Below are positions 22,947-35,348 of a stretch of 64,000 nucleotides of DNA, piece after piece. The notes under the pieces were generated by a model. That model was not told the origin of the DNA. It was given only the letters and a program-made list of their open reading frames with translations, and searched no databases. The stretch is taken from NCBI GenBank assembly GCA_918807975.1, contig OU964918.1:42330477-42394476 (forward strand), read 5' to 3'. The stretch's first letter is position 1. Each line of letters starts with the position of its first letter. The position numbers and the translations under genes were made by a program. Source of the stretch: Aplidium turbinatum. Lineage: Eukaryota > Chordata > Ascidiacea > Aplousobranchia > Polyclinidae.

Positions 22947-25510
22947 ATGGTGTTTACTTGCTGTATTCCGAAATGTTTCTGGATATAAAACAACTAAACC
23001 AACCACCACTGAAAAAATCGCATTGTTCAAATTTCCAGCTGGTAAAATTCTACAACAAAGGTGGATTAGAGCAATTCCTCGTCGAGGTTGGAATCCAACA
23101 GAATATCATAGAGTGTGTGCAAAACATTTCAATAATGATGATTTCATTACCACTTCACATGATACAAAAAAGAGTCGAAAGATTACTCGCAAATCTGATA
23201 AACTGCAATGGATACGTTTTAAACCTACGGCTGTTTCTCATGTTTTTCTGTGTCTTCCTAAGTATTTATCTACGCCTAGGATCCCATCTTGACCTGCATC
23301 AGCTTCTGCATCTGCAAGACTTAACTTAGAAAATGCAGCAATAACAAAAATGAGTGAAGATCTGTTACAACAGGAAACATTTAATGATTTTGCATCATTC
23401 CAGCAGAAAATAAAGGATGAACCATTGATAAGTGGGTACATTGCAATAAAGAAAGACAATTGTATGCAATTTCATTACATGAAATGCTCAGGGAACTTCG
23501 TTGATGCTCCACAGTTGCTGGCATCAGTAATTATTACTGATAGTATGGAAATTGAAGCATGTAGCTGTATGTGCAGATAATCATGTTTGCAACAGGTAAG
23601 CTAGAATATGTTCTTATACTGATACATGTGCAGCATTTAAGGAATTGTTGTTTAGGTAATTGACATTTTTGGTGTGCAAGAAATTAGCTTGCTTTGGCAG
23701 CTAATGACAGTTAGTTGTCGCTAATCTCACCATACTCTTTGTCTTTAATCTCAATGTAGATTTTGAAATTTTTTGATAAAACTGATTTAACTTGGTAACA
23801 TTTTTTCTTTACAAAAACCTATGAGCAACTCACATTTGTTTCCGGCTTTGTGCAAAAATGAGCTTGTTAGTGACACTGCATTTGTATATATATACATAAT
23901 GTATATACAGTATGTGAAAAGATTTGAAATTTTAAATAACAAATGTGGAGTTAAAAAGTTTAATTGCATCTAGAATTTCTATCCTCTAGAGTGTGGTGTT
24001 CATATGGTATGATTCCAGTGTGGTTTGGCATTTTGGTTTTGTCAAAGCAGTGTGTTGCACTTTAATATTTGGTGCATACATAGCATCATCCGATGATAAC
24101 AGTTATAAGCATAATTGTAATGCTCGTTTTCTCTGTGTGGGTTAATTTGTTGTGTTATGGTAATTTATAAACTGTACTAACTACTGGTGTATGTATGTAT
24201 TTTTAGGAAGCTTTTTGTGGACCTTTGTGATGGGAAGTTGTCACACAGCATTGATCACCCAACACGGAATGGAGAACGCTTGTTTATTTTATTCGACTTT
24301 ACACACAACTTCAAAAATATGTAGGCTACAACAACTTTCTTAAAAGGAAAATAATGTATCTTCCCACTGTTGGCCATGAAAAAATATTGGGTGAAGCCTG
24401 TTGTGCTGAATTCTCAAACATCAAGAAGCTGTATGCTCTGGAAGAAAATAAGACTCTGAAAATAGCCCACAGCTTGAAGAAAGTATCATTAAATCCAAGC
24501 AGTATAGCACGAACTTCTCAACATGCTCTGGGTAAGTAGATATGTTTGTTATACTTCGGGTACCTGTTTATTTCACTAATAATTATATAACAAATTTTAT
24601 ATTGTACATAGACATAATTTAATGTATTATTAGTTAAAATAGCGGTTACTGTGTTATACAGTACCAGTGCTGTATTTCCATAAAAACAGCAAAGTTTTGT
24701 AAGAAAACATCTTAATGTCAAGCCTTCTTGGTAAATGACAACCTCTGGTTATATGAACAGGTTTGTGCTCTTTTTCACTGCATGATTAATTATTGAATGA
24801 CTATATAATTGGTAATCATTTAATTCCTTATCCATTAAGTTTGTTGTTGTAAACAATTCAAAAGAGCTTCATGAATGAAAGTATATTATACCATAATATA
24901 CTTTCCAGGTGTATTCAGTGAATCCACTGCCAGAGGTTTGGAATACTATGCCAGCAGTCCAGCACCTACCCTCCATTCATGCAGACTGCTCGGTACGAGA
25001 AATTTGTGAACAACATATGGAAAATCATGTCAGTAAAAGCACCATATAAAGGTAAGTCTTGTTTCTGAATTAAATAGGTACTGCCGCTAAGAACAGTCAC
25101 ACAATAGTTATGGTTTCAAAAGCATTTTTTTAATCTGGCCAGAACTCAAAATCCAAGTCTGGTATATCCCTATTAGTGTTTACTAAAGTATATTATACAC
25201 AAAATAATACTGGTTATGCTTTGGTAGATTTAAGAAAAAGAGACCAAATGTATATGGCGAAGAAGGTAGTAGATGGTGAAAATCATGCAGCATTGGCATA
25301 CTTACAAGAAGCAACACCAGTCTTAAAAGAATGGCAAGCATCTCATAGATCTGGACTTACAACCGAAACCTTCACAGCGTGCATACAAACTATGGGGGCA
25401 CTCCCTGAATTAACTCGGCATTTGCAAGATAAACACAGTTCCCAGTATGTTCTGTCTGGCAAACTAATGTCGGATCCTCTTGAAGTGCGTTTTGGCTGGT
25501 GCAGGCAAGT
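22947..25510 (+). pseudogene. P-element-like (THAP9-type) transposase
   Basis: The start MVFTCCIPKC opens a THAP zinc finger; after a one-base shift at about 22977 it continues GYKTTKPTTTEKIALFKFP, then LQQRWIRAIPRRGWNPTEYH, RVCAKHFNNDDFITT and WIRFKPTAV. Downstream exons: 23350-23580 (SEDLLQQETFNDFASFQQ); about 24206-24540 with RLFILFDFTHNFKNM, EENKTLKIAHSLKK and SLNPSSIARTSQHAL; 24910-25052 with VFSESTARGLEYY and later KFVNNIWKIMSVKAPYK; 25170-25510 with LKEWQASHRSGLTTETFTAC, LPELTRHLQDKHSSQYVLSG and LMSDPLEVRFGWCRQVN. This order fits P-element transposase from THAP domain to the insertion and C-terminal domains. Several stops and shifts make it inactive. Confidence 0.82.
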
Positions 25511-27081
25511 CAACATCCTCGGAAGCTGTCAATTTAAATGTTGTTTTCTTCAAATATGTGTGTTCGTGTGGTTCCTTGGAACCTATTTGCAATCATCAGT
25601 TTAAGCAGAGCCACAATAGTGGGTAGATTGCTTGACCCACGTGTTACGTTGAATTCTGTTGTTTGTACTTTGTACGCTTGTGATATTTGATGTATGTTCC
25701 TACTTGAAGTCTCTGGCATGACCCGACTGGGATACGAATCCGGTGAACAGCTACAATAACTGTTTGTACCTTTTCGGACATGTCCAAGTATTGTTATGTT
25801 TAGGCTATCCAGTATCCACACCACATTACTATTTTTATTAAACAAATGTGGCCTTTTGCTCCAAAAAGGCTAGATCTGTTAAACGTCATGATCAAATTAA
25901 AACTGTCTAGTTTTATTGTAGTACCGGTATTTGAAGAAACCTTTCACGCATTCACTGTTACATCACTATCGCTGCAAATTGTATTATATCTTTTTGAAGC
26001 CAACTTTGCTACCGCTTATTGGTATTACACTTGTAATGATCTTGAAAATGTGGTCTGACGAAGTGAGTTAAGTTGCCCTCAAAACATCAAAAAATAAATG
26101 TGGGAGGATCAGCGTTATGAATTAATCTCTTAGAACATTAATTTAAGAGAACATTAACAAGTTTGCAGGGTTTCGAAAATCTACCCTACTAGTGTCCGGG
26201 GCAAAAACAAGTGAGTCATCCCGTACTTCAGAGATCCCTGGATCGAACATTCGACCAGGTGGAGCTGCTTACAGCAGCCGAAAGAGAGAAGGCCCTTGTG
26301 AGCTATGCAAACGTTAAGGAAAGATCTGATACTGAGATCAGCTTACCCGATGCCATCAGAAAAGATCGCCTACAAACGGAACTTACCTTGCTCAGCGATG
26401 TTGTAAAATATGGAAAAACCGCAAATTCCGTTCAAAAGGTTGCTGAGATATTATCGCAACTACAGTAAACCCGCAAACACTAGATCTTTTCAAAAAGAAA
26501 AATGCAAAAATTTGTGGAGCTCTGCCTTCCAGTTTCAGCTGCACCTCAGAACGTTCTTTTTCAGCTCTAAGACGCCTGAAGACGTGCTTGAGAAGCTCAA
26601 TGACAAAAAAAGACTTACTCATCTTGCGTTGATGCGTGTCCACCAACACATTTTGGACACTGTCGATGTCAAAGAACTCATGACACAATTCATAGAGAAA
26701 ACACCTGAGCGAAAAGCAATCTTCGGAAGCGTGTGAGAACTCATTTCCACAAACTGTCGTTTTGATATCACTTTCTAATTTGTTCGTTTTCATTTTAATT
26801 TCCTAAACAGCTGCCAGCTGCTTTGTTGTTGCCGTTCTTCATTGGTCACAATTTACAATGTGTGTGTTTTGGCGTCGTTTTTTTTTTTTTACAAAGGAGA
26901 GAAGCGAATCGTTACTACAAATTGTAAATGTCCTGCCCCCCAGAAGCTGTCAGCACTACGACAGCTTCAGCCCCCCCTAGAGAAAAATAGTTCCCGCACC
27001 ACTGGTCTCTCCCCTGCTGAAAAAAGGTAGCAAATTTGGGGAAAAATGCCCAGTTATTTGGGCAACATAAAATGTACGCAG

Positions 27082-27636
27082 CAGGGTGGCCAATTTGGCT
27101 TTTTTGAAGCCAGATTTTGAGAATCTGGCTGTTTTTCAACTCCCTTGGCTTATTTTTTTTAAATAAAAAAAGCCAGAAAAATTAGGCTTTTTCTGGCTTT
27201 TTTTCATGTTTCATCGATTTTTTGTCAACTTAATAAAAAGCCAACATAATTTTGGCTTTTTTTTGGCTTAATTTTACCTTTCCCGTTTTTTTTAGAAAAA
27301 AATTCAGTCCGCGTCAATCGGAGCAGTGATTTCTAACTTATATTTGGTTGCAGTGTCCGACCGAATGTCGTTTTGAAGCCGAAACTAGAAAATTTTCTAG
27401 TTGCTTGTCTTTTCATTAACTATGTTTCTGCGTTGTCGCTGAAATCAAAGTTCGGTGGGACACTATTTGGTTGTGCACGTTTTATATGTGTATGTTTAAT
27501 GAATACTAATTGGCTTTTTCTTGGTTGTTTCAGCTATTTTATACTGGCTTTTTCAGCTATTTTCTTCTGGCTTTTTTTTAGGCTTTTTTTGTGACTAGGT
27601 CTGGCTTTTTTTGGTGAAGACAGGTTGGCAACCCTG
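27082..27636. mobile_element. Non-autonomous hAT with AAAAAAGCCAG repeats (TSD GTACGCAG)
   Basis: Perfect 8-bp duplication GTACGCAG (27074-27081, 27637-27644). Ends are CAGGGTGGCCAATTTGGC and, inverted, CAGGGTTGCCAACCTGTC. GGCTTTTTTT and its inverse recur a dozen times, clustering at both ends. No transposase. Confidence 0.9.
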
Positions 27637-28296
27637 GTACGCAGCTTTCACTGCTATCACAAATGCAGCACAACAAGAAACAGCTAAGAGATATATAGCT
27701 TAGTCGTCGAGTCAGCTGCTACCCTTATTTTAGCATGCAATTGAGTGTCTTTTCCGAGACACAGACACAGCCGCAAACTCTGGAGCGGTGTACTTTGCGA
27801 ACGTCGCGCAAACGCACTCACCACTCAACCATGCAGCTGCAACATTACCATAAATTGTTTGTAGTTAAAATTGGAGTTTTACAGTGTTAAAAAGTTTATT
27901 AAAACTTTAGGCAACAGTTAGTAAGCTAATAGTTTAATAAAATTGCAGTAGCCTAACCAAAAAGTATGGGTGCAAGTATAGAATCCGCCACCCTAGTCAA
28001 CATGACGTCACAAAACGGACGCAACTACTACATAAGGGGTGAAAAAAAGGATGCTGAAAAGCGGCGGAATGAAGGTGATAAAGCGGAATGGATATGGATT
28101 TTTTAACAATTTTACTGTGTTTTTACAATAAAAACATTAAACCAACGTCGAGTGTTGAATATAACTACCTAGAATGACATAAAATTTACCAAATTGCATC
28201 AATTCAGCTAAAAATTTACCCAATTAAACTTTAAAAATAAAAATATGAAACGTTTGCAACTAAATGTGTTGTAGCTATCTAAGTTCAGCTCGCATT

Positions 28297-31200
28297 TTAA
28301 TTTTTACAATAAAAGTACCAATCTAACGCAACTGCAAAGAGTATGTCTTGCTTTATGCACCTGGAAAGTTTCAGGTTTATATCTTATCTACAAAACGGGC
28401 AATCGTCGTTCAAACGTAGCCGCTCGGCGACACTTTTTTCCAATGCATTGTAAAGGCGAATCGATCCTTATTCAGTAGGCTATAAGCCACCCCCTGTTTG
28501 CAGTGATTGCTAAATAGTGCTTCCACTAAACTTGCTGTAGTTTTCTCGTTTCTGCTCGGATTTTAACAATTTTGCCATCGTTGGAAAGCACGATCATACA
28601 TCTACACGAATCAATTAAACAGTAGCACAAAGGAGGTACTAGCTTTATCTTGTAATAACTTAAACTTCACCAACTTGTAACGATTCTCAGCAATTTAATT
28701 TTTGTAATAAAATCATTAAATCTTTGCAAACTAAAAGAATATGTCTTGCTTTATGCACATGAAAACTTTCAGGTTTATATCTTATCCACAAAACTGGCAA
28801 ACGTCGTTCAAACGTAGCCGCTCGGCGACACTTTTTTCCAATGCATTGTAAAGGCAAATCGATCCTTATTCAATATACGCCACCCCCTGTTTGCAGTGAT
28901 CGGTAAATAGTGCTTCAACTAAACTTGCTGTAGTTTTCTTGTTTCTGCTCGGATTTTAACAATTTTGCCATCGTTGGAAAGCACAATTATACATCTACCC
29001 GAATCAATTGGCTACAAATCCAAAACAAGTACTATCTTTATCTTGTAATAACTTAAACTTCACCAATTTGTACCGATTCTCAGCAATTTAATTTTTACAA
29101 TAAAATTATTAATCCTTTACAAATTGAAAGAGTATGTCTTGCTTTATTCACCTGAAAAGTTTCAGGTTCATATCTTATCTACCAAACGAGCAATCGTCGT
29201 TCAAACTTAACCGCCCAGCAAAGCTTTTTTCAATGCATTGTAAAGGCGAATCGATCCTTATTCAGTAGCCAATACGCCACCCCTTGTTTGCTGTGATCGG
29301 TAAATAATGCTTCCACTAAACTTGCTGTAGTTTTTTCGTTTCTGCTCGGATTTGAACAATTTTGCCATCGTTGGAAAGTAAAATTATATATATACCCAAA
29401 TCAATTAAATGCAAGCACAAATTAAGCACCAGATTTATCTTGTGATAACTTAAACTTCGCCAACTTGTAACGATTCTCAGCAATTTAATTTTCACAAAAA
29501 ATCATTAATCCTTTACAAACGGAATGAGCATGTCTTGCTTTATGCACCTGAAAAGTTTCAGGTTTATATTTCATCTACCAAACGAGCAATCGTCGTTAAA
29601 ACTTAACCGCCCAGCGAAGCTTTTTTCAATGCATTGTAAAGGCGAATCGATCCTTATTCAATATACGCCACCCCCTGTTTGCAGTGATCCGTAAATAGTG
29701 CTTCTACTAAACTTGCTGTAGTTTTCTCGTTTCTGCTTGGATTTTAACAATTTTACCATCGTTGGAAAGTAAAATTATATATATACCCGAATCAATTAAA
29801 TGCAAGCACAAATTAAGCACCAGATTTATCTTGTGATAACTTAAACTTCACCAACTTGTAACGATTCTCAGCAATTTAATTTTTACAAAAAAATCATTAA
29901 TTCCTTATAAATTGAAAAAGTATGTCTTACTTTATGTACCTGAAAAATTTCAGATTGATATCTCATCTACCAAACGAGCAATCGTCGTTAAAACTTAACC
30001 GCCCAGCGAAGCTTTTTTCAATGCATTGTAAAGGCGAATCGATCCTTATTCAGTATACGCCACCCCCTGTTTGCAGTGATCGGTAAATAGTGCTTCAACT
30101 AAACTTGCTGTAGTTTTCTCATTTCTGCTCGGATTTTAACAATTTTGCCATCGTTGGAAAGCACAATCATACATCTACCCGAATCAGTTGGCTACAAATC
30201 CAAAACAAGTACTATCTTTATCTTGTAATAACTTAAACTTCACCAATTTGTACCAATTCTCAGCAATTTAATTTTTACAATAAAATCATTAATCTTATGC
30301 AAATGGAAAGAGTATGTCTTGCTTTATGTACCTGAAAAATTTCAGATTGATATCTCATCTACCAAACGAGCAATCGTCGTTCAAACTTAACCGCCCAGCG
30401 AAGCTTTCTTCCAATGCATTGTAAAGGCGAATCGATCCTTATTCAGTATACGCCACCCCTGCTTACAGTGATCGGTAAATAGTCCTTCCACTGAAAGTGC
30501 TGTAGTTTTCTCATTTCTGCTTGGATTTCAACAATTTTGCCATCGTTGGAAAGTACAATTATATATCTACCCGAATCAATTAAATGGTAGCACAAAATAA
30601 GTTCTAGTTTTATCTTGTGATAACTTAAACTTCACCAATTTGTACCGATTCTCAGCAATTTATTTTTTACAATAAAATTATTAATCTTTTGCAAAAGGAA
30701 AGGGTATGTCTTGCTTTATTTACCTGGAAAGTTTCAGGTTTATAACTCATCTACCAAACGAGCAATCGTCGTTCAAACTTAACGGCCCAACGAAGCTTTT
30801 TTTCAATGCATTGTAAAGGCGAATCGATCCTTATTCAGTATACGCCACCCCTTGTTTGCAGTGATCGATAAATAGTGCTTCCACTAAACTTGCTGTAGTT
30901 TTCTCGTTTCTGCTCGGATTTTAACAATTTTGCCATCGTTGGAAAGTACGATTATATATCTACCCGAATCAATTAAATGCAAGCATAAAGTAAGTATGAG
31001 ATTTATCTTGTGATAACTTAAACTTCACCAATTTTATCGATTCTCAGCAATTTAATTTTTACAATAAAATTATTAATCTTTTGGAACTTGAAAGAGTATG
31101 TCTTGCGTTATTTACCTGAAAAGTTTCAGGTTTATATCTCATCTACCAAACGAGCAATCGTCGTTCAAACTTAACCGTTCAACGAAGCTTTTTTTCAATG

Positions 31201-34200
31201 CATTGTAAAGGCGAATCGATCCTTATTCAATATACGCCACCCCCTGTTTGCAGTGATCCGTAAATAGTGCTTCCACTAAACTTGCGGTAGTTTTCTCCTT
31301 TCTGCGCGGATTTTAACAATTTTGCCATCGTTGGAAAGCACGATTATATATCTACCTGAATCAATTAAATGCAAGCACAAAGTAAGTATTAGATTTATCT
31401 TGTAAGAACTTAAACTTCACCAAATTTTAGCCATTCTCAACAATTTAATTTTTTTAACAAAATCCTTAATCTTTAGTAAATGGAAAGAGTATGTCTTGCT
31501 TTATTTACCTGAGAAGTTTCAGGTTTATATCTCATCTACCAAACGAGCAATCGTCGTTCAAACTTAACCGTTCAACGAAGCTTTTTTTCAATGCATTGTA
31601 AAGGCGAATCGATCCTTATTCAGTACCTACACCACCCCCTGTTTGCTGTGATCCGTAAATAGTGCTTCCACTAAACTTGCTGTACTTTTCTCGATTCTGC
31701 TCGGATTTTAACAATTTGCCATCGTTGGAAAGCACGATCATACATCTACACGAATCAATTAAACAGTAGCACAAAATAACTACTAGCTTTATCTTGTAAA
31801 AACTTAAACTTCACCAAAATTTACCGATTCTCATCAATTTAATTTTTACAATAAAATTATTAATCTTTTGCAAATGGAAAGAGTATGTCTTGCTTTATTC
31901 ACCTGGAAAGTTTCGGGTTAATAACTCATCTACCAAACAAGCAATCGTCGTTCAAACTTTACAACCCTAAGAAGCTTTTTTTCAATGCATTGTAAAGGCG
32001 AATCGATCCTTATTCACTATAGCCTACGCCTTCCCCTGTTTGCAGTGATCGGTAAATAGTGCTTCCACTTAAAGTGCGGTAGTTTTCTCGTTTCTGCTCG
32101 GATTTTAACAATTTTGCCATCGTTGGAAAGCACGATCATACATCTACACGAATCAATTAAACAGTAGCACAAAATATGTACTAACTTTATCTTGTGATAA
32201 CTTAAACTTCACCAACTTTTAACGGTTCTAAGCAATTTAATTTTTTATTAAAATCATTAAATTTTTGCAAACTAAAAGAATATGTCTTGCTTTATGTACA
32301 TGAAAAGTTTCAAGTTTATATCTTATCTATAAAACAAGCAATCGTCGTTCAAACGTAGCCGCTTGGCGTCACTTTTTTTTAATGCATTGTAAAGGCGAAT
32401 CGATCCTTATTCAAATATTCAGTATACGCCATCCCCTGTTTGCTGTGATCCGTAAATAGTGCTTCCACTAAACTTGCTGTAGTTTTCTCGTTTCTGCTCG
32501 GATTTTAACAATTTTGCCATCGTTGGAAAGAGCAATTATATATCTACCGGAATCAATTAAATGCAAGCACAAACTAAGTACTAGATTTATTTTGTGATAA
32601 CTTAAACTTCACCAATTTGTTTCGATTCTCAGCAATTTAATTTTTGCAATAAAATTATTAATTTTTTTCAAATTGAAAGGGTATGTCTTGCTTTATGCAC
32701 CTAGAAAGTTTCAAGTTAACATCTTATCTACAAAACTGGAAATCGTCGTTCAAATGTACCCGCTTGGCGACACTTTTTTCCAATGCACTGTAAAGGCGAA
32801 TCGATCCTTATTCAGTATACGCCACCCCCTGTTTGCTGTGATCGGTGAATAGTGCTTCTACTAAACTTGCTGTAGTTTTCTCGTTTCTGCTCGGATTTTA
32901 CCAATTTTGCCATCGTTCAAAAGCAAGACCATACATCTACACGAATCAAATTACCTAAAAATCCAAAACAAGTACCATGTTTTTCCTGTGATAACTTAAA
33001 CTTCACCAATTTGTACCGATTCTCAGCAATTTAATTTATGCAATAAAATTATTAAACTTTTGGAAATTGAAAGAGTATGTCTTGCTTTATGCACATGAAA
33101 AGTTTCAAGTTTATATCTCATCTACGCAACTGGCAATCGTCGTTCAAACATAGCCGCTTGGCGACACTTTTTTCCATAGCAATGTAAAGGCGAATCGATC
33201 CATATTCAGTATACGGCACCCCTTGTTTGCTGTGATCGATAAATAGTGCTTCCACTAAACTTGCTGTAGTTTTCTCGTTTCTGCTCGGATTTTAACAATT
33301 TTGCCATCGTTGGAAAGTACGATTATATATCTACACGAATCAATTAAATGCAAGCACAAACCAAGTATGAGATTTACCTTGTGATAACTTAAACTTCACC
33401 AAATTTTACCCATTTTCAGCAATTTAATTTTTACAATAAAATTATTAAACTTTTACAAATGGAAAGGGTATGTCTTGCTTTATTCACCTGAAAAGTTTCA
33501 GGTTTATATCTCATTAACCAAACGCGCAATCGTTGTTCAAACTTAACCGCCCAGCGAAGCTTTGTTTCAATGCCTTTTAGCCTAAAGGCGAATCGAACCT
33601 TATTCAGTTTACGCCACCCCCTGTTTGCAGTGATCGGTAAATAGTGCTTCTACTAAACCTGCTGTAGTTTTCTCGTTTCTGCTCGGATTTTAACAATTTT
33701 GCCATCGTTGGAAAGTACGATTATATATCTATTCTAGAGGAATCTATTAAATGCAAGCCTACAGTCAGTACTAGATTTATCTTGTGATAACATAAACTTC
33801 ACCAACTTTTACCTAACTTCAGCAATTTAATTTTTACAATAAAATTATTAAACTTTTACAAATGGAAAGAGTATGTCTTGCTTTATTCACCTGAAAAGTT
33901 TCAGGTTTATAACTCATCTACCAAACGCGCAATCGTTGTACAAACTTAACCGACCAGCGAAGCTTTTTTTCAATGCATTGTAGCCTAAAGGCGAATAGAT
34001 CCTTATTCCGTTTAGGCCACCCCATGTTTGCTGTGATCGGTAAATAGTGCTTCCACTAAACTTGCTGTAGTTTTCTCGTTTCTGCTCGGATTTTAACAAT
34101 TTTGCCATCGTTGGAAAGCACGATTATATATCTACCCGAATCAATTAAATGGAAGCACAAAATAGGTACTAGCTTGATCTTGTGATAACTTAACCTTCAC

Positions 34201-35315
34201 CAATTTTACTGATTTTTAGCAGTTAAATTTTTACAATAAAATTATTAAACTTTTACAAATGGAAAGAGTATGTCTTGCTTTATTCACCTGAAAGTTTCAG
34301 GTTTATATCTCATCTACCAAACAAGCAATCGTCGTTCAAACTTAACAACCCAACGAAGCTTTTTTTCAATGCATTGTAAAGGCGAATCGATCCTTATTCA
34401 GTATACGCCACCCCTTGTTTGCTGTGATCGGTAAATAGTGCTTCCACTAAACTTGCGGTAGTTTTCTCGTTTCTGCTCGGATTTTAACAATTTTGCTATC
34501 GTTGGAAAGCACGATCATACATCTACACGAATCAATTAAACAGTAGCACAAAATAAGTTCTAGTTTTATCTTGTGATGACTTAACCTTCACCAATTTGTA
34601 CCGATTCTCAGCAATTTAATTTTTACAATAAAATTATTAATCTTTGCAAACTAAAAGAGTATGTCTTGCTTTATGCACCTAGAAAGTTTCAATTTTATAT
34701 CTTATCTACAAAACTGGCAATCATCGTTTAAACGTAGCCGCTTGGCGACACTTTTTTCCAATGCATTGTAAAGGCGAATCGATCCTTATTCAGTATACGC
34801 CACCCCCTGTTTGCTGTGATCGGTAAATAGTGCTTCCACTAAACGTGCGGTAGTTTTCTCGTTTCTGCTCGGATTTTAACAATTTTGCCATCGTTGGAAA
34901 GCAAGAGCATACATCTACACGAATCAATTGGCTACAAATCCAAACCAAGTACCATCTTTTTCTTGTGATAACTTAAACTTCACCAATTTTTCCGATTCTC
35001 AGCAATTTAGCCTACTTTATACAATAAAATTATTAAACTTTTGCAAATGGAAAGAGTATGTCTTACTTTCTTCACATGAAAAGTTTCAGGTTTATATCTC
35101 ATCTACCAAACGAGCAATCGTTGTTCAAACTTAACCGCCAAGCGAAGCTTTCTTAATGGATTATAAAGGCGAATCGATCCTTATTCAGTCCACGCCACCC
35201 CCTGTTTGCTGTGATCGGTAAATACTGCTTCCACTGAACGTGCGGTAATTTTCTCGTTTCTGCTCGGATTTTAACAATTTTGCCATCGTTGGAAAGCAAG
35301 AGCATACATCTACAC
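28297..35315 (+). repeat. Left array, 18 direct units of ~393 bp
   Basis: The anchor AAAGGCGAATCGATCCTTAT recurs near 28453, 28850, 29241, 29640, 30030, 30425, 30816, 31208, 31600, 31996, 32392, 32790, 33186, 33590, 33987, 34378, 34770 and 35165. Two unit types differ before the anchor: GCTCGGCGACACTTTTTTCC and GCCCAGCGAAGCTTTTTTC. The first two units are of the first type, then a run of the second, then mixed order. Confidence 0.95.
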
Positions 35316-35348
35316 CAACGGTGTTCAACCTGCGGTGTTCCACATGCG
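35316..35348. other. Hinge of the foldback element
   Basis: About 33 bp unrelated to the repeat unit, holding two CGGTGTTC copies. It marks the point where the unit orientation flips. Confidence 0.8.

Larger units (their letters stand above)
21774..26194 (+). mobile_element. P-element-like transposon inside the hAT
   Basis: A 13-bp terminal inverted repeat CACTAGTAGGGTA lies at both ends. It separates the two halves of a hAT transposase gene and carries THAP and P-type transposase coding. The presumed duplication is poor: TTAGTGGC at the left, TCCGGGGC at the right, 5 of 8; the right flank resembles the GTCCGGAC preference known for Drosophila P. Length is 4.4 kb. The spaces between exons hold small repeats, including copy B of the dispersed repeat (22700-22806). 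Confidence 0.8.
20939..27004 (+). mobile_element. ZMYM1-type hAT split by a P-like element (TSD GTCYCTCC)
   Basis: Left end CAGGGGCGCGGGAAGTAG, right end inverted CAGTGGTGCGGGAACTAT; target duplication GTCCCTCC (20931-20938) and GTCTCTCC (27005-27012), 7 of 8. Transposase remnants lie on both sides of the inner insertion. Left part 21200-21770: CPTRWCVGASALARVVKCYP, KKISASSAWN, then SITILLERIKNLRKDESVFK. Right part 26211-26736: a stretch with RTFDQVELLTAAEREKAL and the C-terminus SERSFSALRRLKTCLRS (one frame) continuing as KKRLTHLALMRVHQHILD, then FIEKTPERKAIFGS. Several frame changes. The N-terminal zinc finger was not found. Confidence 0.88.

Noticed and set aside
26040-26100. Tail of a Penelope-like or SINE element (GACGAAGTGAGTTAAG...AATAAA)
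   Set aside because: The tail form is suggestive, but no coding part or tRNA head is present.
33914-35134. Open reading frames inside the 393-bp array
   Set aside because: They are chance openings in satellite sequence, not conserved among units.
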